Source: an uncultured Lachnospiraceae bacterium (lineage in GTDB: Bacteria; Bacillota; Clostridia; Lachnospirales; Lachnospiraceae). From it: DNA of 64,000 bases. The notes beneath the pieces were generated by a model. The model was given only the letters and a program-made list of their open reading frames with translations. It made no database searches and was not told where the DNA came from. Below, one piece after another: positions 59,539 to 64,000 of this stretch. The stretch lies in NCBI GenBank assembly GCA_910579615.1, contig CAJTUA010000017.1, positions 1 to 64,000 on the forward strand, written 5' to 3'. How positions within the stretch are numbered: position 1 is the stretch's first letter; the number at the start of each line of letters is the position of its first letter. A program made the position numbers and the translations under genes.

Positions 59539-60980
59539 GAGTATTCCGCAATGCGCGAGATGGCGACATAAATCTGCGAAATTTTATACCATGTGGCAAA
59601 ATCTACGACACCGGTCTGAGGGAGGTCAAATTGCTTTTGGAAAGCAAGGACGGCTTCCCTTGTTCTTTGTCCGAAAATGCCGTCCGCGGCAATGTTTGGA
59701 ATCGGATAGTATACATTTGCAATTGCGTCAACCTGCTCCTGCATCTGGCGCACTTTGCTTCCGGTGGAACCAACGGAGAGCGGTTCGCCCGGGTAGGAGG
59801 ACGGAATGCCGGAAATTGTCTCGGAAGTATTGATGTAGATGGATTGGCCGTAGTAGTAGCGGAGAATCTGGATGGCGGTGTAGCCGGAATCCGCGAGGGA
59901 TTTCGAGCCCCACTGCGACATCAGGTTCGGGCAGGTGACGCGTTTGCCGTCACAGTATTGTGTCAGGATTGGCTGGCGCACATTTGGGCGGGAAAGGTAG
60001 TTGTTGAAAATATTATCCACCGCTTCGCTGATGGTATCGTAGATATTGCGCTCGTTAATCCATTTGTGGTCGTATGCCGTGGAGGAAGTGATGGTGAAGT
60101 CATATCCTTTGTTGCGGTAAAATTCCGTGTACACGCGGTTTAAGGTAAAGGACTGTATGGCAAGGATGTTCGCGTAAATCGCCGCCTGCGGCCATGTCGC
60201 GTAGATTTCACTCGACGCAACATTTTTGATGTAATCGCGGTATGGCACATAGTAGTTCGGGGCGGAGGAATCCGACGGCGTTCCGTCGTGCACCACCACA
60301 TACTCCGGAATGACAACGCGGCTTAAAACGATTTCCCCGGTTTCGGAGGTCGGCTGGATTTCCGGCTCAATGATTTTTGGCGGGTATTCCCCGTAGAGTG
60401 TGTGCGGTCCGATGACAAATACTTCCGCGCTGTCTGGCTCACTGTCGGAGATAGGGTCAAGCACAATGTTCTGGAGGGCAGTGACATCCGGAAGAAGCTC
60501 CGCGCCGTTAATGAGTACAGGCTCATAGCCGTCCGCCGTGATGTAGAAGGTGTATTCCGAATACGGTTGGTTGGCAAACGGCTCTAAACTGTAGGAGAGC
60601 GGCGGTGTTGGAAGGCTGATGGTAGGGGTAAGCCCCGTGGCATCCGTTGTGAGTGTCTGGACGACACTGTCTGGGTCCCCGCTGTAGGAGATGGTAATCG
60701 TGGCATTTGCAACCGGACGGTTTCCCGCCGATGCCAGCACGGAAATACGGAGCTGCCCGGTCGCATCGGAAGGGTCACGTCCGTCTTCGGCAAGGCTGTC
60801 TTGCTGGGTGGAAGAAGCACCGTTTTGCGTCGGCGTACCTTCTGGATTTTCCTGTGTGCCTGGCGCACCTGCCACATTTTCTGGAAGCGCGGTTTCCTGC
60901 TGCGCACTGAATTTTCCGCTTCCTTCCATGCGCCTGCGCGGTCTTAGTAAAAATGGGGTTCGTCTCATGGTTGACCTCAT
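59535..60980 (-). CDS. SpoIID-domain protein with peptidoglycan-binding C-terminus
   Basis: About 481 residues; start is uncertain among ATG 61001, 60980 and 60968 (GGAAGGAAA before 60980). After a basic start and a Gln/Asn/Thr-rich low-complexity region come a Cna-B-like beta region (about 75-170), a SpoIID-type domain with NVASSEIYATWPQAAIYANI, LAIQSFTLNR and QWGSKSLADSGY, then a PG_binding_1 domain (GSTGSKVRQMQEQVDAI, DGIFGQRTREAVLAFQ). SpoIID enzymes are lytic transglycosylases of engulfment; this multi-domain form is typical of Lachnospiraceae. No clear signal peptide is visible. It overlaps the channel gene by four bases, convergent. Confidence 0.8.
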   Translation of the reverse strand: MRSTMRRTPFLLRPRRRMEGSGKFSAQQETALPENVAGAPGTQENPEGTPTQNGASSTQQDSLAEDGRDPSDATGQLRISVLASAGNRPVANATITISYSGDPDSVVQTLTTDATGLTPTISLPTPPLSYSLEPFANQPYSEYTFYITADGYEPVLINGAELLPDVTALQNIVLDPISDSEPDSAEVFVIGPHTLYGEYPPKIIEPEIQPTSETGEIVLSRVVIPEYVVVHDGTPSDSSAPNYYVPYRDYIKNVASSEIYATWPQAAIYANILAIQSFTLNRVYTEFYRNKGYDFTITSSTAYDHKWINERNIYDTISEAVDNIFNNYLSRPNVRQPILTQYCDGKRVTCPNLMSQWGSKSLADSGYTAIQILRYYYGQSIYINTSETISGIPSSYPGEPLSVGSTGSKVRQMQEQVDAIANVYYPIPNIAADGIFGQRTREAVLAFQKQFDLPQTGVVDFATWYKISQIYVAISRIAEYS

Positions 60981-61141
60981 GAAAAATTCATTTCCTTCCA
61001 TGTATATGCAAAGATGCGGGAAATAATTTTTCTTTCCCCCGAAAATCTTTGAAATTCCCGCTTGTATTTTGGGCAAGGTTGTGATATTATTTTAGCAATT
61101 TGAGTATTGATTACCATTCGGTGGTTTTCAAAAACTGAATC

Positions 61142-61215
61142 AGCCTCATTCGAAGACGAACGACCTTAAGGAGTGGATGGACTCCGCTATGAGGCTTTTG
61201 TCTTCTTTTTTATGC
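61142..61215 (+). terminator. Attenuator-like hairpin upstream of carA
   Basis: AGCCTCAT (61142-61149) pairs with ATGAGGCT (61189-61196), enclosing a GGAGT/ACTCC inner stem, and is followed by TTTGTCTTCTTTTTT. It ends about 30 bases before carA, so it may be a transcription attenuator; no PyrR-box consensus was recognised. Confidence 0.6.
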
Positions 61216-61246
61216 GGTATTCTAAAAATGGCAGATGGAGGATTGT

Positions 61247-62509
61247 ATGAAAGCATATCTAATACTGGAGGATGGACATGTTTTTTCCGGTGAAGGCATC
61301 GGGGCGGACAGGGAAGTCATAAGTGAAATCGTCTTCAACACCTCAATGACGGGCTATCTTGAGATTCTGACGGACCCATCCTATGCGGGACAGGCTGTCG
61401 TTATGACCTACCCGCTCATCGGCAATTACGGCATATGCACAGCGGACATGGAATCGGCGCGGCCCTGGACGGACGCATTCATTGTGCGGGAACTTTCGAG
61501 GGTACCAAGCAATTTCCGCAGCGAAGAAAGCATCGATGCATTCCTTAAGAAAAACGGGATTCCGGGCATCGCGGGGATTGACACGCGGGCATTGACGAAA
61601 ATCCTGCGCGAGAGCGGCACAATGAACGGGATGATTACGACAAAAGAGTATGCAGACCTTTCCGAACCGATTGCGCGTATGAAGGAATACCGTGTGGCAG
61701 GTGTCGTGGCAAAAGTATCGTGCAGGGAAAAATATACAATGCCGGTGGAGGATTTTAAGCCGACGAATTATGAGCAAGCGCGCATGACCTATATGGCGGA
61801 CAAAACAATGTGTGCGGCGATTGAGGATGCAAAGCGCGCGGGAATTTGCCTTGGCGAGATTGCGATGTACTCCGTACAGGGTGTGGCGGGGATTGAAAAG
61901 TTAAGCGCGGCGGCCAATGACCCGGACAGGGGGAGGAAGCACTACCGTGTCGCGATGATGGATTTCGGCACGAAGAAAAATATGCAGCACTGCCTGCAAA
62001 AGCATGGCTGTGAAGTGACGGTTTACCCGGCGGACACGAAAGCGGAGGAAATTCTTGCGGGAAGGTATGACGGCATTATGCTTTCCAACGGACCGGGCGA
62101 CCCGGCAGAGTGCGTGGATATCATAGAGGAAGTAAAAAAGCTTTACGATGCCGACACGCCGATTTTTGCCATCTGTCTCGGGCATCAGCTTATGGCGCTT
62201 GCCAATGGTTTTCAGACAACGAAAATGAAGTACGGGCACCGCGGCGCGAACCATCCGGTTAAGGATCTGCAGACGGGCAGGGTGTACCTCTCCTCACAGA
62301 ACCACGGCTATGTGGTCGTTGAAGATTCCATTGACAAGGCGGTGGCCAAGGTTCGTTTTCTCAACGCGAACGACAAATCGGTGGAGGGGCTTTCCTACAA
62401 AAACAAAAAAATCTTTACCGTGCAGTTCCACCCGGAGGCATGCGGAGGACCTACGGATACGGAATTTTTGTTTGACGAATTTATCCGGATGATGGAGGTG
62501 GATGCGTAA
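61247..62509 (+). CDS. carA: Carbamoyl-phosphate synthase small (glutaminase) subunit
   Basis: CarA hydrolyses glutamine and passes ammonia to CarB for carbamoyl phosphate, used for pyrimidines and arginine. GGAGG precedes ATG 61247 (the ATG at 61235 lies in that site). The 420-residue protein has the CPSase small-chain N-domain (FNTSMTGYLEILTDPSYAGQ) and a class I amidotransferase domain with nucleophile Cys310 in FAICLGHQLMALA and the His/Glu pair in VQFHPEACGGP. One base of overlap (TAATG) couples it to carB. Confidence 0.97.
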   Translation: MKAYLILEDGHVFSGEGIGADREVISEIVFNTSMTGYLEILTDPSYAGQAVVMTYPLIGNYGICTADMESARPWTDAFIVRELSRVPSNFRSEESIDAFLKKNGIPGIAGIDTRALTKILRESGTMNGMITTKEYADLSEPIARMKEYRVAGVVAKVSCREKYTMPVEDFKPTNYEQARMTYMADKTMCAAIEDAKRAGICLGEIAMYSVQGVAGIEKLSAAANDPDRGRKHYRVAMMDFGTKKNMQHCLQKHGCEVTVYPADTKAEEILAGRYDGIMLSNGPGDPAECVDIIEEVKKLYDADTPIFAICLGHQLMALANGFQTTKMKYGHRGANHPVKDLQTGRVYLSSQNHGYVVVEDSIDKAVAKVRFLNANDKSVEGLSYKNKKIFTVQFHPEACGGPTDTEFLFDEFIRMMEVDA

Positions 62510-64000
62510 TGCCAAAGAACAATAAAATCAAAAAAGTATTGGTGATTGGTTCCGGACCGATTGTCATCGGGCAGGCAGCAGAATTTGACTACGCGGGAAC
62601 GCAGGCGTGCCGCTCCTTGAAGGAGGAGGGCATGACTGTCGTTCTTGTAAATTCGAACCCTGCCACGATTATGACGGATGGGGATATTGCAGATATGGTG
62701 TATATCGAGCCGCTGACGGTCGATGTTGTCAAGCAGATTATCTTAAAGGAAAAGCCGGACAGCGTACTGCCGACGCTTGGCGGGCAGGCGGCGTTAAATA
62801 TCGCGATGGAGCTTGAGGAGTGCGGCTTCCTTGCAGAAACCGGAACGAAGTTAATCGGCACCACCTCGCTTACCATTAAAAAAGCGGAGGACCGCCTGGA
62901 ATTTAAAAATACAATGGAAAAAATCGGTGAGCCCTGCGCGCCAAGCAAAGTGGTCGAGACGGTGAAAGACGCGGTGGAGTTTACAGAGTCCATCGGCTAC
63001 CCGGTTGTCATCCGCCCGGCCTATACGCTCGGCGGCTCGGGCGGCGGCATCGCGCAAAACGAGGAACAGCTGCGCGATATCTGCGCGAACGGGCTGCGCT
63101 TAAGCCGCGTCGGACAGTGCCTGATTGAGCGCTGCATTGCAGGGTGGAAGGAAATCGAGTACGAGGTGATGCGCGACGGTGCGGGCAACTGTATCACGGT
63201 ATGTAATATGGAGAATCTTGACCCGGTCGGCGTGCACACCGGTGACAGCATTGTAGTCGCTCCGTCCCAGACGCTCTCCGACAAGGAATACCAGATGCTT
63301 CGTACCTCGGCGCTCAACATTATCACGGAGCTTGGCATCACGGGCGGATGCAATGTGCAGTATGCATTAAAGCCGGACAGTTTTGAATACTGTGTAATCG
63401 AGGTGAACCCACGCGTTTCCCGCTCGTCCGCGCTCGCCTCGAAGGCGACGGGCTACCCGATTGCGAAGGTGGCGGCGAAAATTGCGCTCGGCTATACGCT
63501 CGATGAGATTCCGAACGCGATTACGGGAAAGACGGTTGCGAGCTTTGAGCCTGCGCTCGATTATTGCGTTGTCAAGATTCCGAAGTGGCCGTTCGACAAA
63601 TTCATTATGGCGAAACGCACCCTCACAACGCAGATGAAGGCGACCGGGGAGGTCATGAGCATCTGCCCGACATTTGAGGGGGCGTTGATGAAGGCAATCC
63701 GGTCGCTTGAGCAGAATATTTACAGTATGAAGAGCGGGGATTTTGGAAAGGATTCCGACGAGGATATCTTAGAGAAACTGCACCGGATTGACGACCGGAG
63801 AATCTTTGTGATTGCGGAGGCGCTGCGGCGGGGGATTGCGCAGGAGAAGATTCATGAGATTACACGGATTGACATTTGGTTTATTGATAAGATTGCGCTT
63901 TTGGTCGAGATGGAGCAAAGGCTTGCAAGTGAGCCGATGAGCCGCAAGCTGATGATGGAGGCAAAGAGGTTGGAATATCCGGACCGTGTGATTGCGCAGC
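62509..64000 (+). CDS. carB: Carbamoyl-phosphate synthase large subunit (3' end beyond window)
   Basis: 497 codons are present of the usual about 1,070. The frame starts MPKNNKIKKVLVIGSGPIVI and includes EFDYAGTQACRSLKEEG, VLPTLGGQAALNIA, ATP-grasp residues in RPAYTLGGSGGG, KEIEYEVMRDGAGNC and IEVNPRVSRSSALASKATGY, all typical of the carboxyphosphate-synthesising half, and reaches the oligomerisation region at the window edge. It overlaps carA by one base. No lesion is visible in this part. Confidence 0.97.
   Translation, partial: MPKNNKIKKVLVIGSGPIVIGQAAEFDYAGTQACRSLKEEGMTVVLVNSNPATIMTDGDIADMVYIEPLTVDVVKQIILKEKPDSVLPTLGGQAALNIAMELEECGFLAETGTKLIGTTSLTIKKAEDRLEFKNTMEKIGEPCAPSKVVETVKDAVEFTESIGYPVVIRPAYTLGGSGGGIAQNEEQLRDICANGLRLSRVGQCLIERCIAGWKEIEYEVMRDGAGNCITVCNMENLDPVGVHTGDSIVVAPSQTLSDKEYQMLRTSALNIITELGITGGCNVQYALKPDSFEYCVIEVNPRVSRSSALASKATGYPIAKVAAKIALGYTLDEIPNAITGKTVASFEPALDYCVVKIPKWPFDKFIMAKRTLTTQMKATGEVMSICPTFEGALMKAIRSLEQNIYSMKSGDFGKDSDEDILEKLHRIDDRRIFVIAEALRRGIAQEKIHEITRIDIWFIDKIALLVEMEQRLASEPMSRKLMMEAKRLEYPDRVIAQ

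Noticed and set aside
61077..61141. T-box or PyrR riboswitch before carA
   Set aside because: No AGGGTGG T-box core and no PyrR-box consensus could be found by eye; only the hairpin is reported.

Overview
The window looks like chromosomal DNA from a spore-forming anaerobic Clostridia, most likely Lachnospiraceae. The grounds are a moderate-GC core with strong AGGAGG ribosome sites, sporulation-type genes (a broken spore-coat Mn-catalase, a SpoIIQ-like LytM protein, a SpoIID-domain protein), a CdaA/CdaR c-di-AMP locus, a clostridial L20 leader in front of infC-rpmI-rplT, and large AAA-ATPase/PD-(D/E)XK genes. This placement is inference from gene content; no 16S gene is present.

Layout. 0-2 kb: a two-component pair (the kinase is cut by the window edge), then scars of a vanished integrative element: an HTH gene with a stop codon, a ParA start fused to an unrelated fragment, and a cotJC that has lost its 5' part. 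2-6.2 kb: two membrane proteins, cdaA and cdaR. 6.3-8 kb: leuA behind a hairpin leader. 8.1-13.2 kb: a cell-surface glycopolymer locus (ABC permease and ATPase, glycosyltransferase, glycerophosphotransferase, APH-fold kinase). 13.4-17.1 kb: a zinc-ribbon protein, a small acidic protein and the first AAA-ATPase/nuclease-fold gene. 17.4-22.5 kb: a peptide ABC importer with a two-domain fused ATPase. 22.7-24.7 kb: a soluble protein joining [FeFe]-hydrogenase-like and chemoreceptor signalling parts. 24.9-30 kb: a heterodimeric ABC exporter and a secreted GH5 glucanase. 30-33 kb: Uma2 protein, SpoIIQ-like protein, hemolysin III-family protein.

33.3-43.3 kb is a visibly AT-richer accessory island and the most interesting part. 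It opens with a 41-bp direct-repeat array in front of a broken AAA/DUF4143 gene. Then comes a large two-HTH, helical-repeat regulator that overlaps tail-to-tail a 59-residue exported peptide gene, followed by a tiny ORF abutting an ABC exporter, a radical SAM/SPASM maturase and a 28-residue peptide with a near-perfect Shine-Dalgarno and its own terminator. I read this as a peptide-signalling-controlled RiPP (ribosomally made, modified peptide) locus. Behind an IS1380-type remnant lies a second, decayed peptide locus: a 47-residue Ser/Gly/Tyr/Cys peptide, an ABC exporter with a frameshift and a stop, and a downstream protein with two in-frame TGA codons.

43.6-64 kb returns to mostly core functions: two small hypothetical genes, a second AAA-ATPase/nuclease gene behind a MITE-like inverted repeat, infC (AUU start)-rpmI-rplT, a LiaF-like protein, a HAD phosphatase, a Pro/Thr-linker membrane protein, oligoendopeptidase F, an M32 carboxypeptidase, enolase, a Pro/Thr-linker lipoprotein, mutY, a formate/nitrite-family channel, a SpoIID/peptidoglycan-binding protein, and carA-carB (carB runs off the end). 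No tRNA, rRNA or CRISPR array was seen.
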